Assembly: GCA_033063855.1 (NCBI GenBank)
Contig: CP093831.1
Span: 12,524,001 to 12,588,000 of the forward strand
DNA from: Smittia aterrima
Lineage: Eukaryota; Arthropoda; Insecta; Diptera; Chironomidae
Length of the DNA stretch: 64,000 nucleotides
Reading direction: 5' to 3'
Positions 34,096-49,000 of the stretch are shown one piece after another. The notes under the pieces were generated by a model. The model did not search any database. It saw only the letters and a list, made by a program, of their open reading frames with translations, and was not told the origin of the DNA. A program made the translations under genes and the position numbers. Each line of letters begins with the position of its first letter. Position 1 is the first letter of the stretch.

Positions 34096-37000
34096 ATGAA
34101 TTTAGATTCGCTAATGTCGTCATCGGCAATTCGTTCAGAAACACTAACAGCAACACTGAATCGTCACAATTACCCTTCGGCGCATCAAACGATGCCACAG
34201 CGTTCGCCGTTTGCAATTCAAGAGCTGCTTGGGCTAAGTGACTCGCGACAGCCATCAAACGGAACTTCTAGTTCGAGCAATCAAAATGGTGCAACGAGTG
34301 GCTCAGCTGTTCCGTCAGTTTCAACTTCGATTTATTCGCAAGCAAATCCGGTTGATCATCACCAAATGCAAATGGCATCGCGAATGGCTTATTTCAATGC
34401 ACACGCAGCGGCTTTTAATGTTGCAGCAGCTTTTCTACCGCACAATATGTCAGGAGGCGGAGGTGGCCCGCTTGGTCTTCATCCACAATCAGCCGGTAAG
34501 TTTCAAGTGGTTGTTACAATAATCAGTGTGAATGAACTTCCATTCCATCAAGATCTGCATTGAGTTTCGTGAATTTTCACTTCACAAAAAAACCGTTTTT
34601 TTAATGCGGCTAAAGTCAGGGATTTGAGAATTGAGGGAATAAATTCTAGTTTACTTACGAGTCAAACGACCTTCTTCTTTCCTGAACTCAGTAAACTTCC
34701 TTTCATCATTCATTAGCCATTTAAAATCGCTAACAAAACACAACAGCAATTTTGTGCAAGAGAACAGGAGGAAAAACAACAGAACCGCTTTTGTTTGATC
34801 GCGTTGCATTCAATTATCAACGGGAAGGTTAAGAGTGTTGGTGAAAATTTCCATTGTTGAGTTATTTCGTTTTTGCTTTGGTTGAAATAATAGCGTCGCG
34901 ACTAATTAGATAGGACAAAAGAAGACGAGAAAATCTCCCGTAAGCAGCAACGACGTTTCCTGACGATTTCTCGATGGAGACAATTTTCGCAGATGATGAC
35001 ACTTAAAATGTCAAGAACCAATTTTACTTCTCCAGCCTTTACTGTTCACACTCTCTTCTATAATGGAATTGGAGCAACTTCAACCGCGGGAGGAAGAAGA
35101 ATGCGGGATTATTCAAGAAAGAACTATGAATGAAATTTAACACCGCGGTCCAATTATTTATTAGGCATTAGGCAATTAATAAATGATTTTACGGTTTTGT
35201 GGTCACGGGGATCTCTTTCTTCTGCAATTTCAAAGGAGAGAGATCGGATTACTTAATTAAAAAAGCATTAAGACGAACGCGAATTCCTTATTGTGAAATT
35301 TATTCATTAGCTTTGGAATGCGATGCGAAGATGTTTGTGTCGTAAATTTAATTTCGACCCCCGAATGAAAGTACATAAAAATTCTCGAAACGACGTTGAT
35401 TTAATTGCTTATTGTTGAGAAAAATTAAATTTTATTCCGGCCCACTTTCAGTTTTATCGATTTTTTCACACAGTGCTTATCTCTACTCCTTTCTCTTGTT
35501 TGTTTTCACCCACGCTCCTTCATTAAAGAGCTTCACTCTGAAAGGTGTTAGCCTGTGAATAATGTTCTTGTTTCAAAGGCGTGAAAAACATTTTATGCAC
35601 AGCTCGTGATATTCAAAAGGACTCAACATAATGTTTGCATTCTTTATGCATTTTTATAGATGAAAAAAGTCTATGAAATTACACGTATCTTTTGAATTGC
35701 TCCCACAAGAACAGAAAGAAGTAAAAGAAGAAGTGGAAAAATGAATGCTCTACTCATTAGTTCACACTTCGCTCTTTGCCAAGTTGATGGAGAATAAAAG
35801 TGAAGCTAATCATAAAACATATTTCAGTTTTTCTTTTGATGAAACTAACTGAGAACATTTATCTAAGAAAAATTATGAAACGTGAAGGGTTAACGTAACT
35901 CGTACGTACACTGCCAAAAATCCAGAAACGAAACATTGCAGATTGTTGAAATATCCCGCAGCAGATAGACGAGAAATAAAATATCGAGTGTCTCAACATT
36001 CCAGTTTCTCACTTCGGCTTCATTGTCATAGAAATCTAGAATTGATGGTTTCATTGTTGAGTTATCAACTGACATGATGAGAAGAGAAGAAAATAAATTT
36101 CGTTTTCGATTGAGACGTGAAACATCTGTAGGCGGTCTATTTGGTGTTTAGAAGATTGTTCTGTTGTGATTCCCTTTATTTTATTGTGATGATTAATTCT
36201 AGGAATTGTTAAAGAACTTCCGACGGCAAAATAGGATTTGGTGTTTAAATAATTGACCTGTAATGCTTTATGATTTAACGAGCTTTAGCAAAATCCTTCC
36301 GCACGATGGAAGGTGAAAGAAAGCGCACTTAAATCTCCTTAAGACTTCGTCCTTAAATCGTTAACTCCTGACAATACTAAGTCTCTCGTCTTGTTCTTGT
36401 TTCCCTGGGCCTGTCTGAATGTTCATTTATGTGTTAAGCATCTTGTAAACATGCTCGACAAGACGTTATGGTAGCGAGAATGAGAGTGAAAGGGCACAGA
36501 AATGAACTGCCAGCTTGAAACACGTCCTCCCGTGTGTGGAAGGATGTGTCAACAACATGAGGAGAAGAATTTTTCCTTATTTCATTTTTTTTTATTCTCA
36601 AGCATTTCCCAGGTAAATGCTTTTGAGTCAAAACGAGAAAAAATTGAACTCAATATCCTGATACGAACCTCCGCATTGTGCCGTTTGCGAACAGATCGAA
36701 TTTAGTTTAACAAGAATTTACGATTTCCACTGAGAGAAATATGGAATTAAATCACATGAGTTTTTATTTTTTTTTGGCAAACTTTCCTTTGAAATTTTTA
36801 AGTGAAACGCAATCCTCGTTCTTTTTGGGTGAAAACAATATTATTGCCTATTCAATCTTTATTGGCATTCTGTCTTCTGTATTTCTTGGAATATTTAAGA
36901 ATGTTCCACGCGAACTTCTCTTTACAAAGTGGTTGGATTGAAATTGAGCTTCACAATTGCCGGATGTGGTCACATTTCCATTTTAACAAAACCAAAAGTT

Positions 37001-40000
37001 GTCGAAATGTCGCGGAAAATTATGAGTTTCATCGTGAGAGTTGACGCCAATTAGAAAACTAAAATCAACGAGTTAATTTCTTAACAAGCATCGTAAATTA
37101 ATCTGATGATTTACACTTCACAAGGTTACGCTAACAAAAAGCAAAACTTATTGAGTCATCATATCAACTGTCGGCTCGTGTGACGTCATAATTGAACGTT
37201 AGCCGATCGAAACTCTTTCAGTGAAATCGAAAAAATTTAGTTATTGGTAATTACCGGTCCACTTGAAAATGACGCGGAACAGTAATTTTTCAACGCTCTC
37301 AACTCTTTACATGAAGTATATCACTCGATTCCAATTATTTACGCCCGAACTCAATTCTCGTGATATGAAAAGATAAAAATCTTCACGGTCGCGATAATCG
37401 TTTGACTCTTGTTGAAATAACTTTCCATAGATGTCCGTTTATTAGTGTATCATGTAAGGTATGTGATCACAACAATTGCTCGTAGAAGAGAGAATAAAAT
37501 GGAATTAGTCAGATCTGTGATTACGAAATAACTCACAACGAGCCTCGTCAAATTGAATCGACAAAAGAACGAAAAATCATGGATATTAAAATATTCTTTC
37601 ACTCTCCGTCAATCAATTATCCAAGAGCAGCAAGCTTGATGTGTTAATTGAATAATTGAGTTTGCTGATGAGATGATTGAGGCGCGGGAAATTGTTAGTT
37701 TCACTTAAAACTCAACAACCGATCGCAAAGATATTGAAATTGAATTTTTTTTTTCGTGACATTTGGTGCGCCTAGCTCTAAGTAAAATGGGTTAATAGCG
37801 CCTTTCCTTCCACTTTTCATTTTAATTTTGTGACACAAACTGCCTTTGAAAAGGGTTGGGCGTCTCAAAATTTCAATTTTCTAATTTTGAGTTTTAACGA
37901 GTGAACTTCATGCGAGTAGAAAGTAGCAATTTCGTCAACAATTGCTAACCCTCAAGTACGGGACCGGGACAAATTCAAAAGCCATTCTCGAAAAGGAGTA
38001 AATAAAGGTGTTTTTTTATTTTGCCAACATCGTAAAGAAGCGGTTGTTAAAATGATCCATAATTTCCATGAGAAGAGCATCCTTTCCTCAACCTTTTCTT
38101 ATGAATGAAAGCAAAAGAAAGCAACGATAATCCTCCTCTCACCCATTGTGTCCTCTCGAGTTGGAGATTTTATCAGGAAACACTTATCAAACACCCACAT
38201 TGATTTTTTAACCGCATTCCTCTTGTTGTTGGAGAAGGAACATGAGTAATGTACACGCTTAACAATGAGGATTATGGTTCGGGAAGAAGATTATTGCCTT
38301 CTGTCTTTTCTTTCTCGTCTTCTCACCTTTGCTTGATGAGATTATAAAAAATTTGTTGATGTTTACTTGATGGGATCAATAATCACACGGGTCATCTAGT
38401 CGGGGGAGCTCTCGTGTCAAATTATTGAGAAGCAATTAAGGTTATCCGACAGATGTTTCGCAAACGACTAGATAAAGATCAATTTACAGACTCGCTCTCT
38501 CAACTTCCATTCAAAAGCATTGATGTGTCAATAAATGTTCATGGAATTTATGATTTTTTCTACTCTCGTGTCATTGCAGGTTTCTCGCAACTGAAGACAT
38601 CGTTTGGATCGGGAAATGGAATGCAGAGTAAGTTTACATCCTCACTTTAATTTTAATTTCAATTTCCCTCCTTAGAGTTTTGCAATGAAAAGTGCATCGC
38701 AACCTTAATCGAATTCTTCGATACTTCCTGAGCGAGTTAGTTGTTGAAGGAGCAAGCGGAGTTTTCTCAATTTAAGTTGATTTATTTGATGAGATCTTGA
38801 ACCAGGAACCATCATAATCGAATCGAAAGCTGTCATAATTTAATATTCGATGTTGATTCAATTGACTTTCGATTAAGAAAACTATTTGAAATATTCAAAA
38901 TATCGGATCACATGTTGGGATGAATGAAAGCGAGAGAGAGAGAGATGATTAAAAATAATCATTATGTTTACAACTAACACAATGATGCATTGCCATAGCA
39001 ACATGAACCCTCTGTGTCTAACGTAGCAACGATATTCCCCTTTTCTTTTCTCTTTGCTATGCACAGAATATTTTTTTTAATGAAAATCTGACAAAGAACG
39101 AGCCGGGGAAGTCATGTGTCGGACTTGAACGTGTGTTTTCTCCAAAATGGCGAAGCTTTTGTTTGTGTAGAATTATTTTCCGTTCATCGCGGTGCAAAAT
39201 ATTCTCCACTCAGTTCATTGCCATCTTCGCGGAACAGCTTGTGTGATATATACGAAAAAGCTACTTAGTGCAGTACTGTAGCCTAAAGTCTTTGTATAAA
39301 AGTAAAGAAGTTCAATGATGAGCCTTGAGATAGTTGAAGGGAAACGATAATTGCCGCTTACAAAGAGAAGACTTTGATATAGAACGAGATAATTGCATCA
39401 TTCAAGCTTCTTTCAAGTGCAAATTAGATTTCGATGCCAATGCTTTTGATCAATCAACAAAACTTTCCTTGACTCTGAAGTCGTTTTGTCGTCAATGACT
39501 AAGCTCTCTCTCTCTCTTCACAAATTGATTACCTGAAAAATAAAGACTCGAGGCCTTGCGCAATATTTTTTTCGTCTCGACTTGTTGGTGAATCATGAGT
39601 GTCTGTTTCATAAACTGATAATTAATAACAATCAACAACTGAAGCGGTATCTCCTTAAAGATCGTTAGCCGCCGTAGTAAGCGCGTGTTTTCTATTTGTT
39701 TGATTTAACTCGTGTCGGTGAAACCTAACAATCTTGACAAAGTGATATTGTTTTACCAGTTGCAGTCTCATAAAGTTTTAAATATTTATCAAGAAAACAT
39801 TAAATAACTTAATTTTTTAAACCAGGATTGACGTAAAAACATTTCTTTTAGAGAAACAATGTATTTTGTTTGTATTTGCTCAAGTGTTTGACTTCATAGA
39901 GATGAACGACTGAAGTGTCTGCAACTTTAAATATTGATCGTAGTGAGATAGAAGTTATTTCGAGAACACATTTGGCAAATTGAAAGTTGAATCCAATGCA

Positions 40001-43000
40001 CACACAATAAGCAATTATCGTCTCTCTAATTTGGCGATAAAATCTTCATTCATCAAAGCAAATTGTTGTCTCAAGTTTCAAATTGTTGACATTGAACAGG
40101 CTGCGTTGAAACTCAATCTGATTTGTCCCTGAAGCGGTTGTCTTCATGATTAGAAATATATTTCCGTTTGTCTCTCACATGGCGATTGAAAACATCATTT
40201 TGCGAGAAAGGACAAATGTTATCTCACACGTTTCCGGTTGGCTTTCTTTGAAAGGCAATTTGGGAGTTTAAAATCGATAACGTTTGAGGCGCTCCCTAGA
40301 GACATTGCCTCGTTAATTATTTTGAACAAAAAGCTGAGCCAAATTCAACGATCTCCGTAATTGAATTTTCTACCTTTCGAAGGGACCGAAGCGACTTTAA
40401 AAGAAAATGGTTCCTCATCGATTTTCACTGAGCCATAAAAAAGCGGCAAAATTTTCCAATTACGTAATTTTGTAATCTCATTTTGTCGTTGTTTGTGAGT
40501 CGTTTTGGTATTGCAACTAATTTCAAACGACGCCCTGCGGGGAGAAAATATTCATTCGGAGTTGTGGCAACACGAAAATGGAAGAAAATTGAGAAAAATA
40601 GTCAACCCGAGTGCCTGCGAGGATTTTAAAAAGCGAAAGCACAAAGCGATTCCACTTAAAATTGATAATTAAATTGGTCTTTATCATTCTCTGCGGGTCT
40701 CTTTGTGCACTTGAAAAGAGGGAGAATCTGAGTGAGGAGATTACTTGTAAGTGCAAAGTGGGAAAATTAATCACTTGAAGTCTCACAAATGAATGATGAG
40801 ACTCAAACACAAAATGGTCAATTGGAAATTTTCATTTCATGGCTGCTAAAGCCTCTCAAAGCGACGAGACGCTCCATCTCACTCTCACTCTTTTGTATGA
40901 GGAGGATTAAACAACCCAAAATAAGCTTTCAGAAGAAAAGTTGTCATTAGCAAGCATAAATTTTCTTTATCGACAAAAGTTTTCCCTTCGAGACGACAGA
41001 AATGTTCATTAACTATTTTGTTACCCGTTCACTCCTCAAAACGCTTTCGTTTTCTCTTCATCTCAGAGAACGAAACTTTTCACACTCTGACAAGTTTTGG
41101 GGGCTCGTGTCGAGGTAATTTTGTGAACCTTTTCCAAGCTTGTTGCACGAGAATGCCCAAAACGCCCATTAATCTACATTCATTGCCGCATGTTGATTAA
41201 ATTGCCAATTACAATAAATTTAACTTTCATCGCCCTTCCTCCGAGAGTTAATTCAATTAAAGAGAAATGACCATTGTACAGCTATTTTCGGGTGGAAATA
41301 TTTTCATGAATCGACAAAAGAATTTCTCGGACCAAGGGACGACTATTTGATGATGATATCCCCTCAATTCATTGTCCATTCCCCATATCGATTTCAGCTT
41401 GAGCTCATTGTTATCGATTTGTTACGGTGAATTTCACTTCAATCAATTGAATTTCTTCTTCCAACGCTTTCACAAAATGTGCATTAACTCCTCAGAACGA
41501 GATTAAAAAATTAAAGTGGAAACAAAAGGTTGTAATTGCATTTCTCACTATTGATGCTTCATACAAGAGATGCGGAACTCAATTTAATATTCAGTAATTG
41601 TTTAACAAGCTTGCTGATGACTCGTTTAGCTGTTGCAAGTGATAACGAGTTAGAAACTTCCTGAAGAGGAGAGCTTGTGTGCTTTGCAGTAATTATCTCC
41701 ACATCGAATAATTTTGTCTGCTCGGAGATGCCGCCACTCACAATTTTTTTGAGATTTCATTGCAGAAGAATTTACAGATTAAGTTAATTCTGGCGATACT
41801 TGCAAGCACATGAAATGCTTTCTACGAAAATTCAATTCCGAGTAGATACTTCTCGTTTCAATCCAATTTATTGAATCTAATTTAGCAAACATTCTGAGTG
41901 AATAATGAGCGGCAATAAAAGACGCTGCCAAGAAACGCGACTTTGAATTAAATTTTTCGCTACGCATTTGGGGAAATTGAAACTCGAAAATGTTTACGAC
42001 ATTCTTTTTTATGAACCAATTTCCCTTTTTTTTTCGTCGAAGCTCGTTTAGAAGTTTTACATGCTCGCAGAAACGCCAATTAAATTTTACGATTTCATCC
42101 CCTCGATGTCGTCGAAATGGCAGTTTTTGTGTATTGTTGAATTGTTAATAACAGCTTTGACTTGCATGAAGCAGCAGGTTCCGAGAAACTCAACGACATA
42201 ATTGAATTTTAATATCAGATCCAGTCATTGTCGTCTAAGTACGACGCCCGCCTCAGTTCTCGTCTCATGTCGACTTCGAGAGAAATTAGCTGGCAACAAA
42301 TGAACGCTTTTTGCAGCATTAACTTAATTTGAATGTTGCAGATGAAACCATCCCACTCGAAATTATCAAAATGGCATCAGAGAGACGAGGATAATGTTGA
42401 TAATTTTCATTCGTAGATGAAATAATAAATTTAATTTTCCTCTTTTATCAAACTTTTAAATTGTAAGATTGGGGGAATGCTGAACTCTAGGCTCGAGGGA
42501 TGAGCAGAAAGAAAAGAAATCTCTTTATTGTCTCGATTTATTTCGCTGGAAAATTCGCTTGTTTCTGTCGACGAGCTCGCAGAAGAAAATATCCGAAATA
42601 ATCAAATTACATTCATCCAATGCTGAAGATATTTCTCGAATCTGAGTAAATTTGCCATGGCGAAACGATCGATAATTTGCCGGAGAAGAATGTTTTCCAG
42701 AAAGGAATTTTGGAAGTCAGGGCTGCTCATCGTAATTCCCTCGATTAACGCGACTCAATAACAATTCGAACTTCAACCCTGAACGAACACAGACAGCGAC
42801 GTTCTCCATCATTCATGCCATGGCATCTCGAATTCATATTTATCATAAGTAAATAGGAAAATTGCCAATTTGAACGTTATTATCTCTGCTCGAGTAGAGC
42901 TTTTCCCTTGCGCGCTTTCCGTCTCACTCTTTCACTCGTTTCATCTGAGAGTCGCGATGTGCCACGGTAAACTTTTTTCCTTGACGGAAATTTGAATAGG

Positions 43001-46000
43001 AAATATTTACCATTCGGGCGCCTCATCCTGCTTCTCGCAACTCCCATGAATCCATCAACACTGAAGATTTATTTTTATTGCCTTCTCTCGTGAGCTCTCA
43101 GTTGATTTCGTCTACCAACAATTCCACTGCTCATCATTCACTATGATTGGAAAATATTTTTATTAGATGCGATTGATGGTACATTGGAGACAGACGACAA
43201 AATGATGTTGCATGATTTGTCTCCGTCGTCGAAGATTCAATTTCCAACTCTGTCAGTGAAATGATGAGAAATGTCTGAACTGATAGCGGGGAATTAAATG
43301 CAAAGTGCTAATTGAGGGCGAGGTATCGAAGGAATGGGAAAATCGATCGTTTTGCGCATTTTGAAGATCTCAATTGGTTTTTAAGATTCCTCTCAATCTT
43401 CTCTTTTCAGCATCTCATCCGATTGATCCAAGCAAAGACTTTACTGTAGATGGAATCAATGGCTTTAGTAAAAAGAAGAAGAAGAAGAGACGTCACAGGT
43501 AATTTCATTAAATTTAATTAGACTCGTGAATTATTGAGAAACTTTTCGCAGTCGAACCATTTTCACCAGCTATCAACTCGACGAGTTGGAAAAAGCATTC
43601 AAAGAAGCTCATTATCCTGATGTCTACGCACGTGAAATGTTGTCGCTAAAAACCGACCTTCCCGAAGATAGAATACAAGTAAGTAAAGCCGCCATAATTA
43701 TTTAATGATTAATTTTATAATTAGACAAAACATTTTCATCTACGCGCTCTTGTCTCTGAGTTTTCGGAGTTGACAGCTTTTCTCTGTTGCCATTGTTTTG
43801 AAATATTTGAATGATGCACAGACAAAGGGAAAGTGTGAACAAATTCTTCTGTCACATTCTTGATGTTGAAACTTGATCTTCGACAATAGACGTCTTTGAA
43901 GTAGTTGTCTCTATTAATAGCTGAACGTAGCTGCCAGAATTCTGCAGGGTACGAAGATATTGCGTTTTCAATCGACCTACCTTTGAATCTCAGGTGAATC
44001 TGCCTTTATTGTCGTTTTGAATAGCGAGCACTCAATGGAACTTGTTTTGTTTTCTTGCTTCTTTAGATGAAGTGCGAAAAATTAGTTCACCAAAGAAAAA
44101 AAAACTTCAAAGAGCGCGAGAAATAGAACAAAATGGGAACGACAAAGACAAAGCTGAAGTGTTAGGTTTCACTGAAATGACGCGAAAAATTATTCTCGCG
44201 CACAAAGTGGAGATGATTTAATGAAATAATAAAATTATTAGTCGTTAGCACTTGAAGCTCGTTTTACTGTCAATCTCTTTTTTTTTCGCTTGCGAGTGGA
44301 AAAAAAAAGTTGGGACAGGGCCATTGTCGTCGCGACAATGGCGCGATTTTAATTAAAATTCATTTGTGAGATTTTTCTGTCCTTACTCGCGCCCGATTCA
44401 CCGCTTCGCGATTTTGTTCTAGTGTTTTGAATAGTTTTTAATTAAAAATGGACCGCTAAGGTTTCATTCTCGCTCTACTCTCTGACCAATGGAGGCTTTT
44501 GATATTATTTTCAAATTTATGCATTTGAACTGCGGAATTTTAATTAAAATTATTTTTGCCTTTACGAAACGAAAGTTGGCGATTCCCACGCAAAAAGCAA
44601 CGCACTAATGATGTAACTCGATGAATTTACTGTTTAGAAACATAGAAGTTGCAATTTAATTAAATTAAAATGAAAGAAAGCTGTTTAGGTAATTCAATAA
44701 GTTGGAGAGAGAGCAAAACATTCAATGAATGAAAGGATTTGTTGAGTTCCATAAAATGATTAATTAAAAGCAAAGTCGTTTACAATTATTAATAGAATTA
44801 TTCAGCGCCGATGGACACGACGGAAATCCTCCACAGCTCTCTCTCTTCCCCAAAGGAAATTCAATTATACGACAACAATTCTCTGAATGCCGACATGGGC
44901 GACGTGAATCAAAGCTCGTGACTGACATGAGATGTCGCAAGCGGAGCGTTTTTAATTAATATTTACACAAAAAAAAAAGTTTTACTCTTGGGGGAAAAAA
45001 ACTAAATTGTTACATCAAAGCTTGAAAAGACATGAAAACTTTCGGATTTTATTCAATTTTCCGACTCCACGACAGCTCTGAACACAGAGAAAGGATTTTT
45101 TAATTATCTTGTTTCTCGCTTATCCACCCTTAATTTAACCGTCCTGGACGATTCTACAGATTTCTCCATTAGCTCATCTTGGAATGAGGCAATCATGGAC
45201 ACGGAAAAAAAGTTTTGCTGTGTGCGTTCATCCCCATGGCCGTTTTCCATCGTCCAAAAACTCGCTGAAGTGGAAAACAAGCAATGTAGGGGGAGTTGGA
45301 GCATCAACAAAGAAGAAATTTGCGCATGTGGATGTGTCTGTCATGTTGTTTTTTTGCTGACTGGAGCTCGTGGCAGAAATCTGCTGATAAAAAACTCGCT
45401 CTAACGAACCAATTTCATCATTAACAACATCGAAACGAGGGAAACTCGACTAATGGAAATTTCCTTTCATTTTTTGTTCGCTATCAATTCCTCGGGGGGA
45501 AATTGTTTTTGAAGATGGAGGCGAGCGCGGAGGAAAGTTTATGACTGAGAATAATTTTTAAAAGACTTAAAGGAAAATTATTAAATGAGATAATAGATCA
45601 GTCTCCTTCTCCATGTCGTTGCATTTTCACAGAACTCACTGAGATAGAGAATTTAATTTTCTCGGAAACAGAAAGCAAATGAAATTTTTGAGGGCGTTTT
45701 GATATTTATGGATTTAGCTTTGACCCTAAAATTGCGATGTATCTTCCTCGAGACAGAGGAGGAAGCTCCAATCCGAGTACTAACAAGGACGTCCTGATTC
45801 AATTGAATTAACCAATTGCAACCGCTTGGAGGATATTTACGACTTACAGCGTCTCGCTTCTCGATTGTAACCTTTTCTCTTTCGCTGTAATTGCTTCTTT
45901 GGCTTCTCTGTTTATGACTCCTAAACCCTAAATCGTATAATCCGAAAATTCCCTTAAAAAGTTAATAATCCTCACGATAACATCATCATCATCCATTCAA

Positions 46001-49000
46001 TTATCCTCACCGTTGCTCGATGGAGTGCACAGGAAAAAGCAATTTTGATCATGAATGTTTTACGACGACTTTACGCCCCGATCCCTTTTGCCTTTCCTTG
46101 CAAAGGCATTTCAATTTGCCATTTCCATCCCTTGAGCTCTAGAATTGGAAAACAGCTTCTAAAACAATTTTCGCCAAGCAGTTTATTTCAACTCGAGATG
46201 GGAGAGAGAGAATGTTTGCGGCCTGTAAACATGTTTTGTCTTTTTTCGCCTTCTAAATTATTAACTTCTCTGTGAGACTCGGGGAAAGTTATTTCTTGAT
46301 CGGGGACTGACTTTTGTTGCTTGGAATCAACTCTTAAAGTTTAATTTGTTCAACTCTGCAAACAAGTTTGCTTCATTAACCCTCATTGCGAATCCGTAAT
46401 CCAACGAAATATTATAATTTGCGTTATTAAATTGTTTACGAAACATTAAATGTTTAAGTTTCTCTTTCTCTAGTTTTCCTTTTTCAGTTCCTTTCATATT
46501 GCATTTTCCCGACTCGTTCATGTTCGTTCAATGAATTTCGAGTGCTTCATCTCAACTGAGAAAGCAAAATGTTGAATCAAATTACATTTGAGAGGAAAAG
46601 AAAACATGGCGTCAGTAAGAACGAACTGCACTAAATCATAAAATTCCGCGGGATGACTCGTTTATTCAATTAGATATCTGCTTTGGAAAAATGCCATGCG
46701 CTTCTTTCCTTTCACTCGATGTAGTGGATGATTCAATTTGAGAATTTCTCGTCTGAGAAAATATTTGCGTAAAATTAATTAATGGAATTTTGTTCGCCAT
46801 CAGCCCATTAGCGCATTGCAATCTCCATTCACTGCGATAACAATGATTCCTTCACTTTACGTCGGAACATTTCATTAATTAAAAGCTTATTTTTTATCAT
46901 TTCATGGTAAAAACAAAAGTCATCAAATTAAAGGCTGATTGTGTTTATTTTTCCAGTGAGCCAAGACAAACAGAAATATTTTCGTCGAACGGTAAAAGCA
47001 TCACGGGAGCATCGAAAGGGTTAAAGAAGGGCGAGAATTACCTCACACAGAAGGCCCATAAAATGAGAAAATTGAAAAATTAGTTACACACATGAAACTG
47101 CTAAAGGCGAGCGAGAGAGCGAGAACGCGCGGTAATTTGTGCAATTTAAATTCCACGCTAAAAATAATTACAGCCATTTGTTCATATGTTCGTACCAAGC
47201 AAGTAAGCCAGACCCTCTTGCAACTTCCACTGCCTTTGCTTAATTCAAAAATTGGGTTAAAATTGAAAATTCCGGCAGCAAAAAAGTTTTCGGCGTGAAA
47301 ACGAAACTGAAATTCCTTTCTAGTCTCTGTAACTAATTTGCAAGTAATTTGAAGAATTGTTTGCTCATGTGGTGCTTCGTGTGTGTGTTAACTGCGATAC
47401 GACTCCCTTCGTCTTTAATTGAAAACACGGTTTATGAGCTGAAAAAAAGATGCGACAAGCTTCATTGGGGTTGATGATCAACCCTTTTTCCAAATGAATA
47501 ATGGATTTGTGAAATTAATTAGGAAATGTTTTCATGTTAAACATTAATCGGTTTGTTGCGAAAAAAGGGACTTGAAATGTTTTTGCGAAGAAGCCGCAAG
47601 TTTTTGACTTGACGAGGGAACAAGCCTGTGGCATTGGACGAAACACTAAAAAGTGTGATTCAATTAAATTTCAATTAATCAAAATGGAAAATGTCTCGCC
47701 TAACAAAAGCGGCGACACTCAACAAGAAGAATTGGAGAATTAATTGTATTTTAATTATGGCGTAACGCCTACGCATCGTGTCTTTGCTTATAAATGACAA
47801 CTCTTGTAGATGCGGTTGTTAGATGGTTCCTAGCTAAGCTGTCATCGTCAGAGATTGCTCAACAATTGAAAGAAATTGACAATTCGTTTTGAAGCAGCAG
47901 GTGACTTCTGTGCGATGATTAACAATTTGAAACGAAAGTGAAATGAAAATTTATTGAGTTGCGTCAAAAGCAAACTGGCAATTTTCTTATTAAATTGGTA
48001 ATGTTAGCAAATTATTCACTAAACTTTCAATTAGGGCGTGGAATCTACGAAGTCACAACCTACAACAAAGTCTCGAGTATTCTGAGAATTCGTCTCTGAA
48101 TGAAACAAATCAAAACTCGAAGAATGTTTCATTGGAACTTCATGAGATCGAATTCTTTTGATCAATTTCTTCAAATCTTTGTTGATGAGAGATTGAAGCG
48201 AGTGGATGATTACAGGGTTGTTGCCTTTTAAAGATTCACAAAAGAGTTTCGAAATCGAGACGGTCGGCTCGACCATTGAGAAATCGTTACAAATTAAAAG
48301 TTTACGCGCTGCAAACCACAGAGAAATTGCAATGTGTGAACTGAGAGGCGTTAACCGAATCGCATGACGTGACGCAGTAATCGTCGAATATGCAGAAGTA
48401 ACGAACAAAGAATGGAAGAATCATAACCTTAAATCACATGATGGTGCACAAAAAAAGCGCTGCCATTGTTTAGCTCCCGCATTTTTATTCGCGCGCAATG
48501 CATTTCGTTGCATTCAAGCGTGAATTCTTGCAAATTACATGCTGACAAATGATAATGACTCGAGGTTTTTTTTCTCGTAGTAGCGGGCATAAATTTAGCA
48601 GTGCATTCATCAGCTTTCAACCATGGAGCACTTTGGTTTGGAGCTCTTTCCATAGATTTCCCAGCGACATCAATGAGCTGCTCATAAAAAAGCGTTGAAC
48701 TTTTTTTTTTGCTGATGTGAATGCATTTTCTTTATTCGATGTAACATCAACAATGATGCGCATTTATTTAATTTCACTTCCTGTGTACTTTTATCGTCGG
48801 TGAAACAACTTTTTCATGGTCAGATGAACTTTTCTCTCGTCGTGTTCATAGGTCGAGAGTCATTCGTTGTCAAAGTGAAGTCCAGCTGATTTAGATATTT
48901 CGAATCTGTTACAAGCACTGGCCTAATCACTCGTCATTCTCAAAGATTAACTCATCTCACTCTGTGTCTTCGTTTGAGTGGAGGTTTTATTGATTTGTTG